A DNA stretch of 6,134 bases from Candidatus Zipacnadia bacterium (GTDB taxonomy: Bacteria; Armatimonadota; Zipacnadia; Zipacnadales; Zipacnadaceae). Shown piece by piece: positions 1 to 5,447 of this stretch. The notes under the pieces are model-generated. The model was not told the origin of the DNA. It did not search any database and saw only the letters and a list, made by a program, of their open reading frames with translations. Within the stretch, counting starts at the first letter, position 1. Every line of letters starts with the position of its first letter. Where the stretch lies: NCBI GenBank assembly GCA_029821215.1, contig JALGTV010000085.1, positions 1 to 6,134 of the forward strand. Reading direction: 5' to 3'. A program made the position numbers and the translations under genes.

Positions 1-6
1 ATGATC

Positions 7-31
7 CGGAAGCTCCCCAACCCGGCTTCCG
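7..31. repeat. Inverted repeat near left edge
   Basis: CGGAAGC at 7-13 and GCTTCCG at 25-31 are perfect 7-bp complements around an 11-nt loop. The arms are read directly from the sequence. No T-run follows on either strand, so this is not a convincing intrinsic terminator. It lies downstream of the arsR-like gene and may belong to an element that starts outside the window. Function unknown. Confidence 0.35.
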
Positions 32-40
32 TGGCCCACC

Positions 41-57
41 GCCGGAAAGTCTCCGGC
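41..57. repeat. Second small inverted repeat
   Basis: GCCGGA at 41-46 pairs perfectly with TCCGGC at 52-57 across a 5-nt loop. CCGGC at 22-26 could alternatively pair with GCCGG at 41-45, so the 7-57 segment offers competing folds. No U-tract follows, and I do not recognise a known RNA family here. Confidence 0.3.
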
Positions 58-141
58 TTGCGGACTTCGTGCCAACGGGCCGCTGCCTTTATCGTCACTT
101 ATCCTCAGAGCTCTGCTCGCATGGGTGCTGTTTGACGTCAA

Positions 142-154
142 GCCATTTTATGGC
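142..154 (-). terminator. Weak hairpin after arsR-like stop codon
   Basis: GCCAT (142-146) and ATGGC (150-154) form a 5-bp stem with a 3-nt loop, starting 10 nt past the stop codon of the minus-strand ArsR-type gene. The position suits a transcript end. However, the stem is short and only TT follows it on the minus strand, so intrinsic termination here is doubtful. Confidence 0.2.
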
Positions 155-164
155 GCGTGTCCAG

Positions 165-416
165 TTAGCCAGCGTTTTTTTCGTTGAGGCGGTAATGGGT
201 AAAATAGCCGCGCTTCTCGGGTATCACCAGGTCGGCATCTCGCAGTATCCTTAAGCGTTGGGAGACCGCACCCTGGCTGATCTCCAGCCGAGTGGCCAGC
301 GCCCCGACGCACAGAGCATCATCCTTCAGCAGCTTAATAATTCGGACCCGGGCCTCAGCGGAGAGAATGTTGAAGATGGTGGCCAGCTTTTCTGGATCAT
401 TGATGGCGTCATCCAT
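165..416 (-). CDS. Short ArsR/SmtB-family winged-helix repressor
   Basis: This is a small DNA-binding transcriptional regulator of the ArsR type, which usually represses its own promoter and a neighbour and lets go when an effector binds. Counting from a TTG at 428 (87 aa), the protein shows the ArsR opening helix (ILSAEARVRIIKLL, 21-34), a helix with CVGALA (40-45), the recognition helix-turn-helix around SQGAVSQRLRILRDA (51-65) and the wing EKRGYFTHYRL (71-81). It ends almost at the wing, so the C-terminal dimerisation helix of typical 95-120 aa relatives is short or absent. The family's CVC metal-binding motif is CVG here (one Cys, C40), so the classical arsenic/cadmium site is incomplete and the effector is unknown. 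I prefer the ATG at 414-416 (83 aa): the predicted promoter would start transcription near 424, after the TTG. Neither start has a good Shine-Dalgarno; only a weak GGA lies 7 nt before the ATG. The gene diverges from the large exported hydrolase. Family call is firm; the start is uncertain. Confidence 0.85.
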   Translation of the reverse strand: MDDAINDPEKLATIFNILSAEARVRIIKLLKDDALCVGALATRLEISQGAVSQRLRILRDADLVIPEKRGYFTHYRLNEKNAG

Positions 417-440
417 ATTAGTATCCAAATAGTCTAATAT
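415..440. promoter_or_regulatory. Candidate ArsR operator, ATATTAG-N12-CTAATAT
   Basis: ATATTAG (415-421) and CTAATAT (434-440) are a perfect 7-bp inverted repeat with a 12-nt spacer. The repeat covers the predicted -10 box, the transcription start and both candidate start codons of the ArsR-type gene. AT-rich inverted repeats over the promoter are the usual binding sites of this family, so autorepression is the natural inference. The repeat is seen in the sequence; binding is inferred. Confidence 0.5.
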
Positions 441-459
441 AGATATCGTTTCAAGTCAA
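431..459 (-). promoter_or_regulatory. Predicted sigma70-type promoter of arsR-like gene
   Basis: On the minus strand, TTGACT (454-459) is followed by a 17-nt spacer and TAGACT (431-436). These match the -35 consensus at 5 of 6 positions and the -10 at 4 of 6. Transcription would start near 424, leaving a leader of only about 8 nt before the ATG at 416. The -10 lies inside the inverted repeat at 415-440. Confidence 0.4.
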
Positions 460-563
460 GTCTCGTACCCAACACAGGCAATATTAGGGGGCGCTCCAGC
501 TTGTGCTGCTGGCATTACGTTTTTAGTTAGGCCTGTAGGTGGCCGATAACAATGAGGGAGGCA

Positions 564-592
564 TTGACGGGGTGGGCGAAGTGCCGTACCAT
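564..592 (+). promoter_or_regulatory. Predicted sigma70-type promoter of the exported hydrolase
   Basis: TTGACG (564-569, 5 of 6 to the -35 consensus), a 17-nt spacer and TACCAT (587-592, 4 of 6 to the -10) lie upstream of the large plus-strand gene. The predicted start near 599 would give a leader of about 44 nt. The -10 overlaps the first base of a 9-bp direct repeat, a possible regulator site. Confidence 0.45.
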
Positions 593-625
593 AGAGATAG
601 TGGTTAACAGGCCACTTAGAGATAG
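592..625. repeat. 9-bp direct repeat flanking a small inverted repeat
   Basis: TAGAGATAG occurs at 592-600 and again at 617-625, an offset of 25 bp. Between and partly overlapping them, AGTGG (599-603) and CCACT (612-616) form a 5-bp inverted repeat that contains the palindrome GTTAAC (603-608). The block covers the predicted transcription start of the hydrolase gene and could be an operator, but no regulator is known for it. Confidence 0.4.
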
Positions 626-641
626 CCCAAGGAGGGTCTCT
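618..641 (+). promoter_or_regulatory. Ribosome-binding site within a potential hairpin
   Basis: AAGGAGG (629-635) is a complete anti-16S match placed 7 nt before the ATG at 643, which fixes the start of the hydrolase gene. It sits in a potential hairpin: AGAGA (618-622) and CCC (626-628) can pair with GGG (634-636) and TCTCT (637-641), with TAG bulged and AAGGA in the loop. The stem would hide part of the Shine-Dalgarno, so translation may be structure-dependent. The pairing is read by eye and its stability was not computed. Confidence 0.45.
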
Positions 642-642
642 G

Positions 643-3600
643 ATGAAGGAATTGAGAATCCTGCTAATATGTGCACTGGCGCTGGCCGCGCCCAGCAATG
701 TTTTTGCTCAGGAGAAGACAGAACCGCCAAAAATCTCAGTCTACGGTAACAGGTTGATAGACGAACTATGGCATGTGATTTTCTACGATTCCACGTTTGA
801 CGAGAATCCCGGTCTGAAGCAAAAACGGGAGTTTAAGGTATCTGCTCTTACCATCTATGGAGGCCACAGAAAGGATATGACAGTCAGCCTTCCGGACAGC
901 ATTCCGTGGGGCGATCCCGGCTTCAGTTGGCGGTGGGCCAATAAGGCACTGCAGGGGCAGGGCACACTTACCCTCCCCGAGGATGGACAGGTGTGGGTGG
1001 AAGTGATGTTCAACCCTCCTATGGCAGCCGGAGTGTATGAGAAAGTGCTGACCATTTCTAGCAATGCCGAGAATGCCGCAGATGGTAGAGTCAAGTTGCT
1101 GGCCGAAGTATTCCAGCGCCCAGTACCGAACATCTCGCTCTCTACTACCTCCATAGATTTCGGCGATGTGCAGGTGGGCACTGAGGCAAGACGCACCTTC
1201 ACAATAACCAACTCCAGTCAGGCAAACGTGGCTTCTGGGCCGTGGTGCCGAGATCAAACGCAAGAGTTCTGCTGGGACTTCCGCCAGACCGCTCAACAGG
1301 GCGAAATCATGGTGCAGGGCGAGCCGGCACTCGCACCTGGTGGCTCGTACACCTACGAGGTCGTTTTCTTCCCTGCGGTTCCCGGCGACAAGTGGATGGT
1401 AATGCCCGTGACCTACCGGAACGTGGAGCGCTATTACAGCCAGAAAGAGATCGTTGTCTTTGTCAAGGGCCGGGGGGTTGCCGCACAGCCAACTGGGGGC
1501 CCGCAGACTGAAATAGTCGTGAACGCCGGCGCCGACGGCTATGAGCCTGATAGCCATGCGTTCGCAGTCGACTTCGAACCTTCGCAGATATTGATTGGCG
1601 GTACGGTTTACGGTACCGATGGCAAGCAGACCACTGCCCTGGCGAACGCCACTGTAGAGTTGGAACTGGCAGGCCAGCACGAGACAGTAACGACGGACGC
1701 CGACGGCAAGTACACCCTCGACGTGCAAACGCAGGGCACTAAGTCATTTACTCAAACGTGGGCCTTCGTCCTGCATAAGAAGGTAGAGGCCCAGATAGCA
1801 GCCACGGCCCGACCGGGCCAATTCTTCCAGCGAGGCGAAGAGGCTAAGATTACAGTGAAAGTGACCGATTCTGCCGGTCAACCTTTGCCTCAGGAGAAGG
1901 TCAAGTTGGTCCGCAAACAGCCGCAGGGACCAACTCTGACAGCAACCACCGACGGGCAAGGGACGGCCATGTTCACCGTCAGCCACGACCAGGCACAGGC
2001 CCAGCAGTATCTATTCATAGCCAAGGCGCTGCACAAGGAGAAGCAAGTGGTAATCCCGGTGGCAGGCGACCTCATCAGGGTAGAAAGCAACCCACGAACG
2101 GACAAACCGTTCATTGGCGTGGTTGCTGACGGTATCAGTAATCTGACGATTACGATTGATGCCCCCAACGAGCTACAATCAGTAAGCATTCAGCCGCCTG
2201 CGTTGGGCACGTTGCAGCGGGCTGGCCAGACCATCGGAGCTGCTCATCAGGTGGATCTTACGACGACACATCAATTCAACCTGAATTATCACCCTCCGGA
2301 CTACTTAACCGGCCAACAACTGAACGTGTCGCAGACACTTTCTTCGTCGGCTCCGGCTGCACCGGCAGATACGCGGGTATGGACCACCACCGATTCAGTG
2401 ACATTTGCCTTTAAACACGCCGATGGACAACAGCTCCAGATTCCCCTGGAAATTCAGGTCTATCGCCCGCCGGTATTCCTGGCCCACGGCTTCGAAGGTG
2501 GACGTGGGACTTGGTGGAAGCTCAACGATACACTACGTAATCAGAAATTCGACACTGTCAGTGATACGCTTTATGTCTTCGATCAGAGCATTGAAGCTCA
2601 GGCTACTGTGCTCAAGCTGGCTATCACTGGCCGTAAGATCCTTTACGGCGACAACGGGATTAAGCTACACCGTATGGACGTAGTTGCTCATAGCATGGGT
2701 GGACTCATCACACGCCACTACATTAGCTACAGCGGACTCAATGAAAACGACATCCGTAAACTGATCATGGTGGGCACACCTAACCATGGCGTAGGACGAC
2801 TCAAAAAGTGGGGCGGGGATGTCTACGCCTATTTCCAGCAAAAGCATGAAAAGGCAGCCTCACAACTGTGGGAGCAAAGCACCTTCCTTAAGCAATTAAA
2901 TAGCGGGGAGAAGACCGGTCAGCATCTCAGTCGTAATGTAGAATACGGCAATATCTATGGCTATCCATCAGATTGGGTAGTAGACGCCTCCTCTGCCTCT
3001 CTGAACGGAGTTTATGACCACTTACTGTTTGATGTTAGCCATTCTCCCGCCCTGGCTGAGTGGATGGGCGCGCCAATTACCGAACACCCCGAAGTATTCG
3101 ATATGGTCTACAAGTGGCTGACCCATAAGATTCCCTCCGCTACACTCAAGGATATGCGGATGCAGGTGCGCGCTGGTACGTCTGGAGTGGTGATCCGCTC
3201 CTGGGACGTGCAGGGTAACAAGACTGACAAGCCTGTTCCACCGAATACACCGGGAGAGCTGTTTAGGACGTGGGAGGGCTTAATCACGGGACCTAATGCT
3301 AGGGCGCAATTGTGGTTCACGCTTGATGGCAAGCCCTGGGGAAAGATTGACCTGGACAGCAACAGCCATCTGGTGGTCCTCCACACTACCTGGCGCATAA
3401 CTGACGTCGAGATTCGCCGGGGTAGTGCCCGGCTGACTACCAAGCCCGAACAGGGTGGTCACTATAAAGTGGCACTGACCAGCAGTAGCACTGGAGTTTC
3501 ATCAGGCAAATATCGTATTACTCCCAAAGCAGTGGTAGTGACCAAAGATACCGATTTTATGGTTGACGCAGGATCAGATATCAAAGTGTGGTGCCTGGCG

Positions 3601-4236
3601 GGAAAGTTGGAGGTGCAGGGCTGGCAGGCCTCTGGTGATATTGATAGACAACCTCTCAATACTGGTCAGGCGGTCGCTGTAGGGGGGGACGGCACAGCCC
3701 AGGCTATCACTGCGGCAGTCCCGACCTGGTGTCAGCAGGAGTTCTATCAACCCGCCACAACTGTCGCCGATACAGGATCGGCAGCTGGTAACAGTGCCTC
3801 TACGGGTGGTCAGGCAACCGGGATGGGCCCCGGGAGCACTACGGCTGGGACGCAACCCTCCGCCGGCTCGGCCTCGCTTCCACAGCCGATGCCGTTAGCT
3901 GCCAATAGTGTCGTCAAAGAGGCCGTGCTCTGTCAAGGCGTTGATGAGAAGAATAACCCCGAAGGGATTGCCAACACATTTCCTGCTGATACAGTGAAGA
4001 TTGGTCTGTATCTAAGAATAACCAACGCGCCGGCCAATACCGAGATAACTTTGGAGTGGTCGCGCGGGGAGCGACTGCTGCAGCGGCGGCTACTGTTGGT
4101 TTCCGGTAGCAAGCGGCTAATCACCTACATCTATGCAGCCCGGGCGGAGCATCTGCGGGCGGGAAGTTATGCGGTGGAGATTAAGGAAAATGACCGCCTG
4201 GTCGCCCGCTTACCGTTTACTATCCAACCGGAGTAA
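643..4236 (+). CDS. Exported multidomain lipase/PGAP1-like alpha/beta-hydrolase with ASH and FecR-like domains
   Basis: The 1197-aa protein is secreted, probably as a surface or extracellular esterase or acyl hydrolase; its substrate is unknown. It has a signal peptide (1-22; hydrophobic ILLICALALAA, likely cut after VFA) and two ASH/choice-of-anchor-D-like beta domains (about 30-158 and 163-278; the second opens with SIDFGDVQVGTEARRTFTIT). A carboxypeptidase-regulatory-like module (about 316-375, DADGKYTLDV) and an Ig-like module (about 398-475) follow, then a beta-rich stretch to 608. The hydrolase domain (about 609-830) has the oxyanion motif AHGF (614-617), nucleophile elbow AHSMGG (Ser684) and VGTPNHG (710-716). 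Asp777 is the likely acid; His793 or His800 is the likely base. A FecR-like domain (about 849-1020) shows ITGPNARAQL, YRITPKAVVV and the TGQAVAV end. A Gly/Ser/Thr linker (about 1038-1088) leads to a C-terminal beta-rich domain (1090-1197) I do not recognise. No C-terminal anchor or sortase motif is present. C202/C210 and C984/C1030 could be disulfides. The start is fixed by AAGGAGG 7 nt upstream. The gene stands alone, divergent from the ArsR-type regulator. Hydrolase and export are well supported; the FecR and ASH calls rest on motif resemblance. Confidence 0.88.
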   Translation: MKELRILLICALALAAPSNVFAQEKTEPPKISVYGNRLIDELWHVIFYDSTFDENPGLKQKREFKVSALTIYGGHRKDMTVSLPDSIPWGDPGFSWRWANKALQGQGTLTLPEDGQVWVEVMFNPPMAAGVYEKVLTISSNAENAADGRVKLLAEVFQRPVPNISLSTTSIDFGDVQVGTEARRTFTITNSSQANVASGPWCRDQTQEFCWDFRQTAQQGEIMVQGEPALAPGGSYTYEVVFFPAVPGDKWMVMPVTYRNVERYYSQKEIVVFVKGRGVAAQPTGGPQTEIVVNAGADGYEPDSHAFAVDFEPSQILIGGTVYGTDGKQTTALANATVELELAGQHETVTTDADGKYTLDVQTQGTKSFTQTWAFVLHKKVEAQIAATARPGQFFQRGEEAKITVKVTDSAGQPLPQEKVKLVRKQPQGPTLTATTDGQGTAMFTVSHDQAQAQQYLFIAKALHKEKQVVIPVAGDLIRVESNPRTDKPFIGVVADGISNLTITIDAPNELQSVSIQPPALGTLQRAGQTIGAAHQVDLTTTHQFNLNYHPPDYLTGQQLNVSQTLSSSAPAAPADTRVWTTTDSVTFAFKHADGQQLQIPLEIQVYRPPVFLAHGFEGGRGTWWKLNDTLRNQKFDTVSDTLYVFDQSIEAQATVLKLAITGRKILYGDNGIKLHRMDVVAHSMGGLITRHYISYSGLNENDIRKLIMVGTPNHGVGRLKKWGGDVYAYFQQKHEKAASQLWEQSTFLKQLNSGEKTGQHLSRNVEYGNIYGYPSDWVVDASSASLNGVYDHLLFDVSHSPALAEWMGAPITEHPEVFDMVYKWLTHKIPSATLKDMRMQVRAGTSGVVIRSWDVQGNKTDKPVPPNTPGELFRTWEGLITGPNARAQLWFTLDGKPWGKIDLDSNSHLVVLHTTWRITDVEIRRGSARLTTKPEQGGHYKVALTSSSTGVSSGKYRITPKAVVVTKDTDFMVDAGSDIKVWCLAGKLEVQGWQASGDIDRQPLNTGQAVAVGGDGTAQAITAAVPTWCQQEFYQPATTVADTGSAAGNSASTGGQATGMGPGSTTAGTQPSAGSASLPQPMPLAANSVVKEAVLCQGVDEKNNPEGIANTFPADTVKIGLYLRITNAPANTEITLEWSRGERLLQRRLLLVSGSKRLITYIYAARAEHLRAGSYAVEIKENDRLVARLPFTIQPE

Positions 4237-4282
4237 GGGCCAGTGGATTGTAACCACACATGCTACTGCGGTCTGTCTCCGG

Positions 4283-5371
4283 TTAGCTGGCTTTTATAGC
4301 CGCGCAAATGGCATCGGCCATCTGGGAAGTGCCGACGGCGGTAGGATCGTCGCGGGTGGGCTTGAGATCGTAGGTTACCTGGTCGCCCGCCCGGATTACC
4401 TCGGCCACTGCCTGCTCCAGGCGGTCAGCCGCCTCATCCTCACCCAGATAATGCAGCATCATCACTGCTGACAGGATGGTGGCGGTGGGGTTGACTTTGT
4501 TCTGGCCTTTATACTTGGGGGCACTACCGTGAGTGGGTTCAAAGACGGCGATTTCGTCCCCGATATTCGCGCCAGGAGCTATCCCCAGGCCGCCGACTAA
4601 CCCGCAGGCCAGGTCGCTGAGGATATCACCGTATAGGTTAGGAAGCACCAAGACATCGTATAGCTCTGGCTTCTGGACAAGCTGCATACACATATTGTCC
4701 ACGATGCGGTCTTCAAACTCAATGCCACTATCCGCGTATTCCTCAGCGACCCGGCGCGCCGTCTCTAAGAAAAGGCCATCACTGTACTTCATTATGTTGG
4801 CCTTGTGCACTGCGGTAACCTTGCGTCGCCCGTTACGGATGGCATAGTCAAAGGCAAAGCGGACAATTCTGGCTGACGCGTACTCGGAGATGGGCTTGAT
4901 GCTTATCCCGGAATCAGGGCGGATAGCCGCCCCGGATAACCTCTCAATATGTTGGATAATCTCAGCGCACTCCCCGGTGCCCCGCTGGAATTCTATGCCG
5001 GCGTAGAGGTCCTCAGTATTTTCGCGCACCACGACCAGATCTATACCCGGATACCGGGATTTGACGCCTTCGTAGTACTTATAGGGGCGTAGACAGACAT
5101 ACAGATCCAGTTGCTGACGCAGGGCGACATTCACGCTGCGGAAGCCGGTGCCTACGGGGGTGGTGATGGGTCCTTTTATGGCTACTTTGGTCTCGGCAAT
5201 GGCGTCCAGCACCCGCTGGGGTAGGGGAGTGCCTTCCTGGGCCATTATGTCCGCTCCGGCATACTCCATTTGCCATTGAATGTCCACACCGGTGGCTTCA
5301 ACGCATTGGCGCATCGCCGCTGTCACTTCTGGCCCGGTACCATCACCGGGGATAAGAGTCACCCTATGCAT
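4283..5371 (-). CDS. icd: Isocitrate dehydrogenase (isocitrate/isopropylmalate dehydrogenase family)
   Basis: This cytosolic enzyme oxidatively decarboxylates isocitrate to 2-oxoglutarate with reduction of NAD(P). The 362-aa protein has the family's N-terminal LIPGDGTGPEV (6-16). Isocitrate specificity shows in Ser79, Asn81 and Arg85 (SVNVALR), with Arg95 (CLRP) and Arg116; isopropylmalate dehydrogenases carry a Leu-type pattern here instead. The catalytic Tyr123 is in RENTEDLYAGIE and Lys190 in VHKANIMK. Metal-binding aspartates are Asp225, Asp249 and Asp253 (PNLYGDILSDL). The adenosine loop HGSAPKYKGQNKVNP (281-295) has Lys286 and Tyr287, and Tyr334 follows in VTYD. These match E. coli NADP determinants K344, Y345 and Y391, while E. 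coli R395 is Pro338 here. The length is nearer to short NAD-type enzymes than to the 416-aa E. coli protein, so the cofactor is open. The ATG is supported by AAGGAG (5379-5384) 7 nt upstream. It follows the aminotransferase gene by 76 bp on the same strand, probably as an operon, and converges with the hydrolase gene with 46 bp between stops. Confidence 0.95.
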   Translation of the reverse strand: MHRVTLIPGDGTGPEVTAAMRQCVEATGVDIQWQMEYAGADIMAQEGTPLPQRVLDAIAETKVAIKGPITTPVGTGFRSVNVALRQQLDLYVCLRPYKYYEGVKSRYPGIDLVVVRENTEDLYAGIEFQRGTGECAEIIQHIERLSGAAIRPDSGISIKPISEYASARIVRFAFDYAIRNGRRKVTAVHKANIMKYSDGLFLETARRVAEEYADSGIEFEDRIVDNMCMQLVQKPELYDVLVLPNLYGDILSDLACGLVGGLGIAPGANIGDEIAVFEPTHGSAPKYKGQNKVNPTATILSAVMMLHYLGEDEAADRLEQAVAEVIRAGDQVTYDLKPTRDDPTAVGTSQMADAICAAIKAS

Positions 5372-5401
5372 ATCATCGCTCCTTAGGGGCGCTGCGAGGC
5401 A

Positions 5402-5407
5402 ATTATA
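5402..5407 (-). promoter_or_regulatory. Possible -10 box of an internal promoter before icd
   Basis: The minus strand reads a perfect TATAAT at 5407-5402 in the 76-bp gap before icd, which would place a transcript start about 24 nt upstream of its ATG. No acceptable -35 lies at 16-18 nt, and there is no TGn extension, so this is a weak candidate that could supplement read-through from the aminotransferase gene. Confidence 0.25.
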
Positions 5408-5447
5408 TTGTTGATTATCTGGCAGGTTATGCGCACAGAGGAATCCG

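Noticed and set aside
1..135. Plus-strand open frame beginning with ATG at base 1 and ending in TGA (44 codons)
   Set aside because: It has no recognisable domain, and the sequence before it is not visible. The frame overlaps GC-rich inverted repeats. It could be chance or a fragment, so no gene is called.
120..150. Resemblance of the GGTGCTGTTT stretch to bacterial SRP RNA, and of GGAAAGTC at 44-51 to RNase P RNA
   Set aside because: The diagnostic conserved cores of these RNAs are missing; the matches are too short to mean anything.
664..672. Lipobox-like LLIC in the hydrolase signal peptide (Cys10)
   Set aside because: The cysteine is too close to the N-terminus for a lipoprotein signal, and a normal signal-peptidase I site (VFA before Gln23) follows.
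552..749. Plus-strand open frame overlapping the promoter and start of the hydrolase gene
   Set aside because: It runs through the promoter and ribosome-binding site of the real gene in another frame and its product resembles nothing.
766..1728. Long 320-codon open frame on the minus strand inside the hydrolase gene
   Set aside because: It is antisense to a gene with clear signal peptide, domain motifs and ribosome-binding site, and its translation shows no family features. It is a shadow frame.
3682..3688. Run of seven G in the FecR-like region, a possible phase-variation tract
   Set aside because: Seven G is short for a switching tract and the frame is intact; one sequence cannot show variation.
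4245..4301. Possible bidirectional terminator between the convergent genes (GTGG/CCAC at 4243-4257 region, GGCT/AGCC at 4289-4301)
   Set aside because: The stems are only 4 bp and lack a proper U-tract in either direction, so I cannot support a terminator.
4197..4390. 13-bp direct repeat CCTGGTCGCCCGC at 4197-4209 and 4378-4390
   Set aside because: Both copies lie inside coding sequence of different genes. One such match is close to chance expectation in about 6 kb of GC-rich DNA.
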